Source of the DNA: Phascolomyces articulosus
Taxonomy: Eukaryota; Mucoromycota; Mucoromycetes; Mucorales; Lichtheimiaceae
Length of the DNA: 64,000 bases
Assembly: GCA_025677815.1 (NCBI GenBank)
Contig: JAIXMP010000001.1
Location: forward strand, 434,001 to 498,000
Direction: 5' to 3'
The position numbers and the translations under genes are program-made. The notes under the pieces were generated by a model, which saw only the letters and a list, made by a program, of their open reading frames with translations, was not told the DNA's origin and did no database searches. Below, piece after piece: positions 12,106 through 24,552 of this stretch. Every line of letters starts with the position of its first letter. Position 1 is the stretch's first letter.

Positions 12106-15104
12106 ACACACACACACCAATATTAATCTATTTTATCATTTTTAAAACCAAGGGCATTGAAGAAATCCAAGACCTTCTCTTTTTATATAAACTTTGGTTT
12201 CAAAATGAAACAGAAAGAAAAATAAGTAGAGAAAGAGGGGAGGGACACTTTATTTCAAATATCAAAACTCACATATCCATTTATTGGCAATGTTCATTGT
12301 TGTTTTTCGCTGATATTATAGAATATATACACTATTGACATGGAGGAATACATGTCCATGCAAGAAATTCAATACGCGCCCCATCGTGCAATTTTATTAT
12401 TATTATTTTTTGTCATGAATTTATTGGCAGTAGTAAATAATTTAAAGACATTAGCCTTTCATCGTTATTATGTGTTATTTTTTAAAACAAACCAGCGAGC
12501 AATAAATAAACCCCAAACCTCACTTTTCTGACCCAGCGTATTATCTGCAAACAATGGTCCAGGCAAAAGTAAACATAGCGTTTACTATATAAATAATATA
12601 TACACTACGTGTTATTATCGTGAAACAAAGTTTCACCTTATTTTTATAATATTAATAACAAGTCTCCTAATAGTTGATTGTCATATATTGATATAACTAG
12701 ATTTAACAAAAAGAGGTATTTCACTCACTGACTATAGGATATAGATGGCACTAGGATAGCAATAATGAACGCTAAGTTAGAGCAGTGTGGTGCAAACTAA
12801 GGTAAAAAAAAAATATGTAATCCAGCAATAGTACATAGTACATTGTATACATACGCATTTCTCATAATTATATGAAGGTAAATTTCCAGTTAAGGCAGTT
12901 TTACCACATTATTTTTTTTCATAGATCCTTCCCACGGATACGTTCATAAAAAAGTTTATTCTTTTTAGTCGCGTTATATATGCGCATTATAGTGTTTTTT
13001 TTTACAATAACATTTGACCCTGTGAATGCCTTCATATGGATATAAATGACTTTTAGATAATATAGAGAAAAAAGCAACACATAAAAATGGCGCATAAAAA
13101 TGACACAATGTTTTAATTAAAAGCATCTCAAATGACGATTGATTGATATATATCAAGTTACGTAGCATGTTTATTAATAGCTATCTCAATATCTTAAGTG
13201 CTGGTCTGTGCAAAAAAAAAATTACCATACCAATAACCATGGTGATCACCCTTTTATTTCATCATATTTTATACACATGATCTATTCCATGGGTTTACAA
13301 GATATGCAACTTTTTTTTTCCAAAAATGAACAAAACCATGTGCTATCTCGTGCGCCTATCATCTTTGGCCTCTTTTTTGTTGACAATGCCAAATTTGGAT
13401 AAACATACTTTTATATTTATTATAATAATCCATCTGTCATTATAGGATCTAAAAAAAAGGACGTTATTATGCACTTGTTTCTCTATAATATATTATATCT
13501 ATTCAATCAAGATACGTAATTCATTGCACACCATGTCATTTTTCTTATAATTTGGATAACTAGAATGTGCCATCATTATTCTTTTATCTCATTTTTGTTA
13601 CCGAGTGGCGCATCATTCTATGAGGATGAAACTTTATTCAGGTTTATATTGTTTTAATCACGTATCAAAATTATCAATAATGCTTGTCACACATCACAAC
13701 CTTTCCTACCTAAAACAATCAAACAAAAGTTGGGGCTGTTTCTTTACCCTCCTCCCGAAACGAAATGGTCTTATCAATCAAAAATCTTTTTGGGCTAAGT
13801 TTATAATAACAGCTTATAGCGAATTTTATTGTAATGGTTACAACACTTATACGTTATTCTCTTGTCATCTTATTTCAACTTGAAATGTGTAATTATGCAG
13901 CTGTGTGAAAAAAAACCAAAACAAAACAAAACAAAACACAACGCATGATTGAAATCCTGCGGGAATGAATGGGTCAAACTAACCAAGGCAAGTTCCCATG
14001 CTCGCGGAGATCTCTTAAACTTTAAAATGATAAAAGAATGAAATAAAAATAGTGTGAATTTGTAGATTATGGAAAAAAAAAGCCTTTCAAAACAATTATT
14101 TTATTCAAAGAAACAAACTGATATTGCTTTTTCCAAGTTATATCCATCACTATACAAATATAATAATATCTGAAATCATAGGTTGAATACTTGTACTCAC
14201 ATGGATTTCACATGCTTATATGTATTATGGTTGAAGGAGGGTTACTAGCAACAGTAAAAAAGATTGTCGGTTGTCAAAAAGAAAATTCATACTTTTTTTC
14301 CCCCCACTTTTTTTTCGCTCCCTACTAGTTATGTATATGATAACGGATGAATAATGCCCACAATCGATTGGCTCAGTTTGTTACTGTGGTCATCCTATAT
14401 ATATAGGATGGGCTATTAAGCGCCACTCTCCTGTTTTTATAACATGAAAAAGTGATGTAATATTTAACGAGTCAGAAACGAGGAAAAGGAGGCGTGTCAA
14501 AATTTCATTTTATTGTTGTAGATATTAACCATAAACAAAGAATAATATAGGTATCACTAGGGAGAATAACAACAAATCTTGTTTCCCAAGGAAGTGTATC
14601 ATCATAAGTTAATATAATATTCATCACAAGGTAAGGAAGTTACTAAATAATCGGAAAATAGAAGTACAAGTGATATATGATAATGAATAATATACCAACC
14701 TATTATTACCAATAACTGCTTGAACGTGGACTATTCAGGTACCAATAATAAGTAAATCCGAAATGGTTCAAGTATAAATATTTTAGTTTAAAAACACGAA
14801 ACACGGGTTTATTCGTTTTGGAATATAATTTTCTCCTAATAAGAAATCGTCATCATCTGTCTAACTGTAGCCAACTATCTCTATCTTCTTACTTATTTAT
14901 AGTGACATCAACCTAGAACCAACCACCCCCAAAAAAATAAACCTATTTCGGAATTGGGAATTTTTTTTAGCATTTACTATTTAATTACTCGCATTTTTTT
15001 TTCTTTTTTTTTTTTTTCCTTTTCTTTCTTTTTTATTACTACTCTTCTTTTACTTGTTCTTTTTCTTATATACACTTCTTTATTTTTATTTTTATTTTAT
15101 TATT
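12106..15104. other. intergenic, AT-rich
   Basis: About 3 kb lie between the F-box relic and the GDE1 start. Frames up to 92 codons occur (13.6-13.9 kb) but show no motif or splice logic. A pyrimidine-rich tract at about 14,990-15,060 directly precedes the GDE1 start codon, as is common for promoter/5'UTR regions in these fungi. A perfect 20-bp palindrome at 14391 is listed separately. Confidence 0.5.
14391..14410. repeat. 20-bp perfect palindrome
   Basis: CATCCTATATATATAGGATG equals its own reverse complement. It lies about 700 bp upstream of the GDE1 start codon. It could be a symmetric protein-binding site or a chance AT palindrome. Confidence 0.55.
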
Positions 15105-18100
15105 ATGAAGTTTGGTAAAACTTTACTTCGTAACCAGATCCCCGAGTGGTCTAAAAACTACTTGAATTACAAAGCTCTCAAAAAGTCGATCAACGAAGCC
15201 GCACGCAATTCCCCACCGTTAGAGGAGGATACCACTGGTAATGCGATGAGTGGACAATGATCAAGAAAAAGTTTGAATCGTCTCACACATTCTCTTTTCC
15301 CCTTCTCCCTTTCTTCTTCTCCTCTCTCTCTCATTCTTGTGTGTATGTTGTTCGACGAACGTTTTGGGGGGTGTGCACAAACACATACATGGGTTGCCTG
15401 TTATATATGATCCATTTGGTGTCTGGTCCTTGAATCTCCTTTTTTTTTATTCTATGTGGGATGTCAGCTATCTTTTTTCAACTGGATAGAGAATTAGAAA
15501 AAGTCGATACATTTTATACCTACAAGCAATCACAAATTGATCGACGATTATGGATTTTAACGGAAAAGTATAATCAATATCACCCATCTGTTTCTCTTTC
15601 TACGTCTACCTCTACTACTCATGATAGTACGACCAGTAGTGAAGGGGATGCCACATTAAATGGTAATGATACATCCACTGTATCGAGTTACCCTGATATT
15701 CAAGAAGAGCTTGTCAGTGCATTACAAGAAACACGTGCACAAATGAGTAAAATTATGTGGTTTGCCGAATTAAATGCTAAAGGATTTAGAAAGATTTTGA
15801 AAAAGTAAAAAAAAAAAAATTGATTCGAATGTGGTTGTTTGTATCAATTCTCACCCCACGTGCTAACATTCGTTGGATTTTACTTTTTTTTTTTTTATTA
15901 TATAAAGATTGGATAAAAAACTTGGCTTGGATACTCAGAATGTTTATTGGCAAACAAAGGTAAATTTTTATAGATAGAAAGTGAAAATGAAATTTTTTTA
16001 TTTTATATTCATCCCGTACTACTATGAATTTATGCAACCCATCATAATCCTCCACAGGTTGCTGTATTACCTTTTGCTTCGCATGAGCATATTCGTACGG
16101 AGATTGACAAGTTAAATCATTGGATTTCCACATTGGCTGTGGCTGATGATCGGTCATTAATTCGTGAACCGACAATGCGGCATCCTGCTTCTGTCTCTGT
16201 CAAGTTACCAATGTCAACGACTATTCGCCGCCATAACCTATTACCGGACCAAGAAAATGAACAATATGCCATGGCCATTGATCAAGATGACCCTATCCAA
16301 TTAGAAAAACTATTGGTCAATTCCAATACATTGACGACTGTCAAGTCAAAGTCAGATGCAGATCAGGTAGAAAAAAAAATGAACCAGTGGGAAATTATCC
16401 AAACAGGGGAAAGTGCGATTTTTTTTTGAAAGGAGGTGCAGTTGTACTAAACCCAATTTGGATTTTTCATCCTTTTTTTTTTTTTTTTTACTTGTAGGCT
16501 CGTTATACGCTTTTAGAACTTGCAGTTCAAAGTGGAGCTTTGGGTTGTATTGAATTTTTAATCCAACATGGCGCCAGTCCAATGGAACATCATGATATCA
16601 ATGAACGTAATATATTACACAAATTATGTATATTGAGTGGTGAAGCAAGACCTGAACCACGTTCTTCCAAAGTATTGACGGCTTTATTGAAATGGTTGCC
16701 CGAATTATCGGTTCAAAGAGATTTTGCTGGTCGTCGTCCTTTGCATTATGCAAGTGAATTTGGTCAAACAGAAACAGTTCGGGTGTTGATGCAGCATGCA
16801 GTACAATATGGGTATTATAATGATACAGGTTTTGCGGATCCTAAATGGCAAGATCGTGAAGGTCATACGCCTTTGTTTTTAGCTATTCTTCATGGCAATT
16901 TCCAAACATTGAGTGTATTGATCGAATGTGGCAATATCAAGGATATTGACAGTGTTATTGCAGGTATGGTATCTCCATTGAGTTATTTTCTCCCTTCCCC
17001 CCCCTATACCTCTATATTTTTTTTTATTTGTTATAAAAAGAGAGTGTGTGGTCAATTCTTACTCATTCATTGGTTGAATTTTATATTTTTTATTTAGCGG
17101 CTTCACAACGGCAATTGAATGGTGCTACAAATGACGGTAATGATTCAATTCCCGAGTTTGCTCGATTGTCACACCACCCTTCAGCAGTAGCCATGGCATG
17201 TGGGCAATCCAATTTGGAACTTTTAACTATGTTGATTGACAATGGTGCTCAAGTGGACCTTGCCGATGAAGATGGTGAAACAGCTCTCCATATTGCTGTT
17301 CGAACTCATTTTACTGAGGGTGTTAGAGCTCTTATAACACGAGGTCATGCTAACGTCAACCTTCCTGAGAAAATTAATGCATGGACTCCTTTGATTATTG
17401 CTGGTAAGTAATGAGAAAAAAAAACGCACCATCTAGTACCACATCATTTTACCAACATGTCTATACGGAATGTATTTATTTTCTATGATAGCCATGGAAG
17501 GATGTCAAGATATTGTTGAAATTTTGTTGGAAGCAAAGGCAGACAAGGCTTACAAGGATAATGGTGGATGGGAAGCTTATGAACATGCTGTATTCCGTGG
17601 TCATCTCGAAATCGGAAGACTTACCAAACCTGATGTGGATTTAACAGACTATCCATTCCCTGCACCCGCCATCAATAGTACCACCGTTGCTCCAGGAAGT
17701 CAGAGCCCTCCTACCAAAGCAAGAACAAGAGCAGGTCGTCTTTATGGTCATAAATATTTGACGGATCAATGCATGATTATTGTCAAACTTGGATCCAATG
17801 ATATTCGCAATCCACTTTCCCAACGGTTTTTAAAGATTGATGATACCCGATTGGATGAACAGCGTCTCTCCATTTCCATCTCTGCCGTTAATGCTACAGG
17901 TGAATTACCTATTCTCGATTTGCCACCCAATAATCAGCAAGCCTTGTTACATCCAGAACCTTTGGTCCTTTTTGCCTCAAAACCGGAAGATGTTATTTTG
18001 CGATTTGATTTGTTGGAAACTTTCGGATCGCCTCAAGCAGAAAAGATTATTGCTCGAGGTACAGCCACCTTTGCTTCTGATTTTATTTATACCAAATCGA

Positions 18101-19745
18101 GAGGATTCAAGGGTAATGCTGCAGGCAATTCATCTTTACGTGGACAACAAACAGTGCCTTTGGTAAAGGCTTCTACATTGGATTATATTGGATCCCTTGG
18201 ATTCGAATATTTTGTGGTGACACCTTTCACACATCCAAAAATGACGGTTGGTGATCGATATACTTATTATAAATCTCTAGACACAAAGGTAACTTGAAAG
18301 AATGGGTGATTGTTTAATATAGAAACATAGAGTTCTAAAATATGCGGGGAATTTTTTTTAGATTATTGGCCATCGTGGATCAGGTATGAATAAACGTGCA
18401 GCAACTTTGCAAGTGGGTGAAAATACAGTCCTTTCATTTATTACGGCCGCTTCTTTGGGTGCTGAATATGTTGAATTTGGTAAGTTTTGTTCCAAAGGAT
18501 AGTGTCTTTTTATTGATTCCTATTCTCTCTCCTTCAAAAAGAAATATCTACAGTGAACTGATCTGTATGCAATTTTGTTTACAATCATATTTAGATGTTC
18601 AGCTCACGAAGGATTTAGTTCCTGTTATTTACCATGATTGGACTGTTACTGAAACTGGCTTTGATATTCCACTCAATTCAATTACATCTGAGCAATTCCT
18701 CAACTTACGTCCTTCGGGCCATATTCGAGAATACCATATGGGTGTCAGCGATGGTAATCATGAAGGAGAAATCCTATCTACTATCAACAGTGCAAACGAT
18801 GCTGACATGACGGTGACGACCTCTCCTATGGTTCATTATATCCCCACGATTGACGTCAATGGAAATACACTCAAACCACCTTCCTCTCCAGGAAAACGCA
18901 TCAATCGATCCAATTCACTGAGTGCTATCAGCAGTCCAATAATGAACAGTCGTACCATTGCCACCAATCGATTAGAACTCACACGTACCAACAAATTGGG
19001 CAAACTCAAAGGCAATGGACCTGAAAGTATCCAAGCTCCCTTTACCACATTGGCTGAAGCCCTGAAAAAGATCCCCAAATCAGCAGGTTGTAATATTGAA
19101 GTCAAATACCCCATGATTGATGAAGCCGAGAGCGACGAACTCCACCAATTCCAAGAAATCAATATCTTTGTCGACACTATTCTTGAATGTGTTTATAATA
19201 ATGCAGAACAAGATCGGCGTATCATCTTTTCCTCTTTTCATCCCGAAATTTGTGTTGCCTTGAATCTCAAACAACCCAATTATCCTGTGTTTTTCTTGAC
19301 GGATGCAGGTACATTGCCCATGGCAGATGTCCGTTGTAATTCGATCCAAGGCGCTGTCCGATTTGCAAAACAAGCGGATTTATTGGGTATTGTCACGGCA
19401 AGTGAACCAATCTTGGATGCACCCCGTATGACCACCATTATCAAGGAATCTGGCTTGTTGCTTTTCACTTATGGAGTATTGAATAATGAAGTCGAACATG
19501 CAATTGCACAAAAGAAATATGGTGTAGATGCTGTGATTGTGGTATGTTATTAAAAAGAGAAACAGAGAAATAGAGTGTGTGAGTGTGTGTATATATTTAT
19601 GTGATTTACGAGTTGTATGGCCAAAACTATACAGAATTGGATGATTAATTCATGCATGCTTTTATTTTTATTTTCTGATTAACAGGATTCTGTTGTGGCA
19701 GTACGTAAAGGTTTACGTGGTGAACCCCAAACTACCACATCTTAA
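15105..19745 (+). CDS. GDE1: glycerophosphocholine phosphodiesterase, SPX-ankyrin-GDPD protein
   Basis: Ten exons (15105-15237, 15468-15804, 15908-15959, 16058-16366, 16498-16963, 17098-17403, 17492-18288, 18362-18479, 18595-19541, 19686-19745) keep one frame and give 1174 residues, close to yeast Gde1 (about 1220). Domains in order: SPX (residues 1-175; 'MKFGKTL', 'NYKALKK', 'GFRKILKKLDKKLG'), which senses inositol pyrophosphates; ankyrin repeats (about 278-585; 'GRRPLHYASEFGQ', 'DGETALHIAVR'); a linker domain; and a C-terminal glycerophosphodiester phosphodiesterase barrel (about 802-1165). The catalytic motifs are intact: 'GHRGSG', 'GENT', 'EFDVQLTKD', 'VIYHD', 'IEVKYP'. That argues for an active Gde1-type enzyme (glycerophosphocholine to choline and glycerol-3-phosphate) and not a Pho81-type regulator with a dead barrel. 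A Ser/Asn-rich insertion sits inside the barrel after 'IYHDWTVTETGFDIPL'. An AATAAA at 19773 follows the stop. Confidence 0.95.
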
Positions 19746-22635
19746 AACACCAAAACCAAATTCTCCCAAATGAATAAAAAAACCTTTTATAGAGTTTTAC
19801 GTTTAATCGATATATAATTATAACAACGTCATGATCATATATATTTTAATATAATGGAATTCAAAACATTCAATGAATTTTTTTTTGGTGATGAATAGTA
19901 TAAGACTACCTTTCCCTAAAAAGCGTGCCGTTTTATGAAGGGCAAACACTGGCTATAAGATACGAATTATAAAATAATTTGTTCTTATATATAGAATAAC
20001 AAGAGGCTGCTATCTTGATTGGAACATATTGTCTGTAATGATATACTGATCATTTACATTGGCATTTTCTAAGTTATGAATAGCTTTCTCTGAGTTCTGT
20101 GTATCAATTCTTCTAGGAAAAGAATAAATGCTCATCTGCATGTACCTCCTGAACAAAGAAATGTTATTAAATTTATGCATCATCGGCACCTTCCAATAGT
20201 TTTACCTCCGTTAATTTTTGACGTGCTTAGTATTTTTCTCAAGAAGATGTACAACCAATCAGATTTTTAACTTTCTCAGAATATCCATTGTAACTATCGT
20301 TCCTTGTTCTCGTTCCAGCTCCACTATTATATGTATTCAAACGCCTGAATTGAAACATAGATTATGCTTGATGCTGCCTCAGATACATTGGACATTGAAT
20401 TGCGATTCTACTGTGTATAAATAACTCAACAATATTTTACATAATAATAATAATAATAATAATAAACGCCTTGTGTTAGAAAAGATATAGTTTATTGTTA
20501 TTAAAAGAGAGTCAGAGAAAGATCGGCAAGCTGAACATACGTAAATACATATCAACAACCAGTAGCCGGGATTTATGAATGAAGAGGTTCTATAACACCA
20601 GTTTCCCAAAAAAAAAAAAAAAATAGGCACATTGTACAATTCTCTCGGAAACAAGTGTAGTCACATCACCGTGTGAATGAATCACCATCTACAAAAAAAG
20701 AGTCAATTCATTGTACAGTATACCTGCTCGTTAAACCAGTATTCGTTAAATCGGTATTTCGCTAAACCGGTACAGGTCCTTACATATTTTGAGTACCGGT
20801 TTAGCGAGCGGGTACTGTAATAACGGGATAGTCAATGCATACTACATAGTTTACCATTTGTTCGTTGGAGTGCTCCTTAAATTGATCCAATGTTTTATTG
20901 TGATGCAAAGAAATCATCGTGCTTAATAACAACTACTTGTTGATCCTTGCTTGGTTTCGCTACAGCTTACTATCTACTGCGTTGTACTTCTCGCCAAACA
21001 CACAGCAATATCCCCAACTAATATTTAAAGGATAATAAACATTAAAAAAAACAAATAATATTTCTTTGTCACAATTATTACTGTCACTCCAATGTGTAAT
21101 TAACTATACGTAAACTATGCTGGAGCTTATTATACATGAAAGTATAAAACGATAATTATTTGGAATTGAAGCCTAATGGTTTATTATTGAATCAAATAAT
21201 CGAATTATATTATTTATACGTACCCAATGACTAGACTAAGGAACGGTCTATGATCTATCTATTATTATAGGTATTATTGTTTTGCATGTCCTCCATATTT
21301 TTGATAATGTAATAAAATAATCCCGATAAACATGAGTTCAATAGCTCCCATCAAGAGACGGTCTAACGATGATAACACAAGTCAAGGCATAGTGGGTAAA
21401 AAAAAACGATGACAACGGTACCATTACTTTCCTTCAAAATGTGTTGATCTTTTTCATTACCTTCAGCTTCTTTCCTCGACTACGTACAACAACACAACAT
21501 AGTACATAATTCACTCAACCCTTTTTCACAATATATGATATTTCTCCATCTATTCCCATGCATATAAACCTACTACCCAAATATATTCATCTTATAACTT
21601 TATAAATATATATCACTTTATATGATGAATTATTTTATTACCTCTGCTTTACTCCAACTCATAATAAAACCGTGATTGACCATTGAAAAATAATTTGTGC
21701 TTGAATTAATTTATAAATAGTAGTTATTACGATCATTATTAAAGAAAAGAAACAGTTGTACATTCTTTTAGCCTTCTACTACTTTTATTTTCATATTGAT
21801 TCATTATAAATAATTTGACAGAAAGCTTTTTCCCATAGTATCTTAAGGCATAATCCATATTAATGATGTAAGTACTACGAAAAACCACTCTGAAAAAAAA
21901 TACTTAAGACCAATAACACCTTGGGTATTCCATATATGGTCCTTTGTGGCACGATTGCTTACCATTAAACTGTATATAAAAGAAAAAGTGGGTCAAGATC
22001 CCATACAGAACCCAAAGTTGGACAGATAAAAACGGATCAATGGAGAAACACGGAATCAAAAGGAACCTGATGATGCCGTTCCCTCAGTGATTTCATAGTG
22101 AATAATTATTTCTATGCCCACTTGTTATAATGGTATTGTAGATAGAACGATACATTTTTTATGTTATTGGTTGTATCGTTATACTGAGCTACTACTGCAC
22201 GAAATTTTTATCATCAGTTGTAATTTCAAGACAGACCCAAGCGCCATCCATCAGCATGATCGTTGGTATGGATGGTAACCATTACCATATTTGGGCAAGC
22301 CCTTACATCATTCATCAAAAAAATATAATAACACGCGTCCTGGGCATCACTATTCGTTTCATAACTGTAAGTTATTGAATTATATAAAAATAATATTACT
22401 GTCTTTGCCTTTCCTTTGATGAATTACTGACCAATATAAAAGATGCAACAAGAATGTGGTCTGTGTAGTAAAAATATAAAGTTCGAGAACTGATTATTTT
22501 GACTCCCAATTCAATATGCATTTTGTATTTCAGTCACACCTTAAAATTGACTTTAAGTTTTTGGAAAGAGGCACTCTTTTTTTTGAACCCTTTTTTTTCT
22601 TTCCCGTCAAAAAAAAGAGAATATATTAAAATCCC
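19746..22635. other. intergenic with one MITE
   Basis: About 2.9 kb of AT-rich sequence between GDE1 and the next gene. It holds a TAA microsatellite near 20.44 kb, the 102-bp MITE at 20716 and a short hairpin near 22.25 kb (CCATCCAT...ATGGATGG). No coding region is supportable. Confidence 0.5.
20716..20817. mobile_element. 102-bp MITE with pogo/Tc1-mariner-like ends
   Basis: The element begins CAGTATACCTGCTCGTTAAA and ends in the inverted form (TTTAGCGAGCGGGTACTG). It is flanked on both sides by TA, the target-site duplication of the Tc1/mariner/pogo superfamily. The terminal repeat is about 20-27 bp with mismatches. The left half holds three roughly 16-bp direct repeats of a CG(T/C)TAAA(C/T)CGGTA-like word, probably subterminal transposase-binding sites. 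There is no coding capacity, so it would need a transposase from elsewhere. The pogo assignment rests on the CAGT start and TA duplication. Confidence 0.7.
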
Positions 22636-24386
22636 ATGGAATCCTGGGAGGATAGTAGCGATGAAGAATATGCACCCATTGTTGCCACCTCCTGGGGTGA
22701 CCAAGCTGCAACAACTGATAAAAAAGACGAAGAAGACAATGTTCCTAAATCATGGAACGATCTAGTCGATCCAACGTTCAAAGTGAAAGCCAATGGTCTT
22801 GGTGGAGGTAACCTTCATCGTCAAGGTCGCAATTATAAACCTGTCGACGAACAATTCATCTTGAATCAACGTCTTAAAATTCCAAATCCTCCAAAGAAAA
22901 AGGTAATTAAAGTAAAAAAAAAAGCTCTTATTTTTAGTTTTGACATTGTTCCTTGTTTCACTCCCCTTTTTTGTGATTTCTTGGTTCTCTTTTTTTTTGA
23001 AGGAGATATATAATGAACGCTGAACACATTATATAAATAAATAATAATAGAGAGGTGAATCGAGATCGAAAAGAGGTGGGGGGCCACCACCATTGACAAA
23101 ATCGCGTTCATTACCTAGTACCGCACGAAGACCTCCACCACCACCTGTGACAACACGACCACCACCACTCTCGACTGTTAGACGACCTCCACCTTCTGGA
23201 AATAATGCATGGACGAGTGGTGCATTGGTGGACGTTCCATTTTGGGAAAAACAAAATAATAATAAAATGGCCAATAATCAATCTACTACTAACGTAAGTT
23301 TGTTTTTTGACACATGTATGAATCATAATGAAAAGAGATACCAGCTCACTATTTGACACTTTTACTAAACAATATATATAGGTGGTGGGAGGACGAGGAG
23401 AAGCAGCATCTTCTAGTTGGTCTAGCTGGGGTTCTCAGCAACCAAAGCCTTCGCCATCTCAGCAGCAACAACGGCCTGATGTACCAACAAGTTGGGATAA
23501 TGCACCACAATCCCAATCGCAGCCACTACCACCACCGAAAAATTATGGTGGAGTACAAAGGGCTAGTGTACCTGATAGTTGGGATACTCCACATTGGAAT
23601 AATTCACAGAAACAACAGCAACCACAACAGCAACAACAGTGGGGTGACACTAGTAATACTAATACCAATAATGGATGGGATAATAAACCTGATGTACCAA
23701 CAAGTTGGGGTAATAATGAAACACCTAAAGAACCACCACGACAACCTCCTTCAGCTCAACATAATGTTGAATCACGTCCGGTTCGTCCAGCTAATATGAG
23801 ACCTCCACCAGGATTGTTTAGAAACGCTATATCGCGTCTTAATGAAAAATCAGGTCCACCTGGATTGTCACCTATTCCGTTACATCATCATCCTACTGCT
23901 CCTTCTCAGCCACCATTATCTCAAAAACCACTTGCACCCCCACCTCAACAACAGCAGCAGCCATCCCAGATGTTATCTCCACCTTCATCCACACCTTCTC
24001 CTCAACCACAGCAACAGCTAGTGTCAGCACCATCACAACCGCCGCAGCAGCAACCACGACAAGAACAACGTCCAGCATCTACTCCTACTAGCATGCCAAC
24101 ACCACCACCATCCGATACTATGTCACAACAGGAACCCCCACAACAACGGATTCCACCACCTGAAAAGAAAAATCCTGTCGTGATTACTATCAATATTGAG
24201 CTCGAAACGGGCAAGAAAATACCCGTGGAATTACGGATGTATGATGATCCAAATGTTCTTGCACAACAATTCAGCTATGCTAATAATATCCAAGATATAA
24301 ATGTTACAAATGCTTTACAACAATTATTTAGTAAGCAACAAAAGCATGCAATCCAAAAACGAAATGTACATAATAGTCGAAATTGA
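22636..24386 (+). CDS. Pro/Gln-rich low-complexity protein with repeated V-P-x-S-W motifs
   Basis: Three exons (22636-22902, 23051-23293, 23382-24386) with GT-AG junctions, all at codon boundaries, give 504 residues. The N-terminus is acidic ('MESWEDSSDEEYAP'). The middle is Pro/Arg- then Gln/Pro/Ser-rich. A short motif recurs: 'VPKSWND', 'DVPTSWDN', 'VPDSWDTP' and 'DVPTSWGN', with a related 'ATSWGDQ' near the start. The last 70 residues are different: a well-ordered segment starting 'NPVVITINIELETGKKIPVE' and going on through 'LRMYDDPNVLAQQF' to 'NALQQLF', like the small C-terminal ubiquitin-like or beta-grasp-type modules at the ends of some fungal scaffold proteins. I do not recognise the family. 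The disordered middle and short aromatic motifs suggest an adaptor or RNA/protein-binding scaffold, but that is inference. Confidence 0.75.
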
Positions 24387-24552
24387 ATTTGATACCTCTT
24401 TTTGCTCTTCTTTTCCTTTCTATACATTCAATTCATATATTAAATAATAATAAAGCTTATTCATCTCTCTCTCTCCTATTTCCTTTCCTAATTACTTATT
24501 TTTCTTTTCCGCAAAATAAATAAATAAAAAAAATAAAATATAAAAAAAGAAT

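Noticed and set aside
13900..14040. Possible small RNA gene in a balanced-composition stretch after an AAAAC repeat
   Set aside because: No match to conserved boxes of U snRNAs, 5S or box C/D snoRNAs that I could defend.
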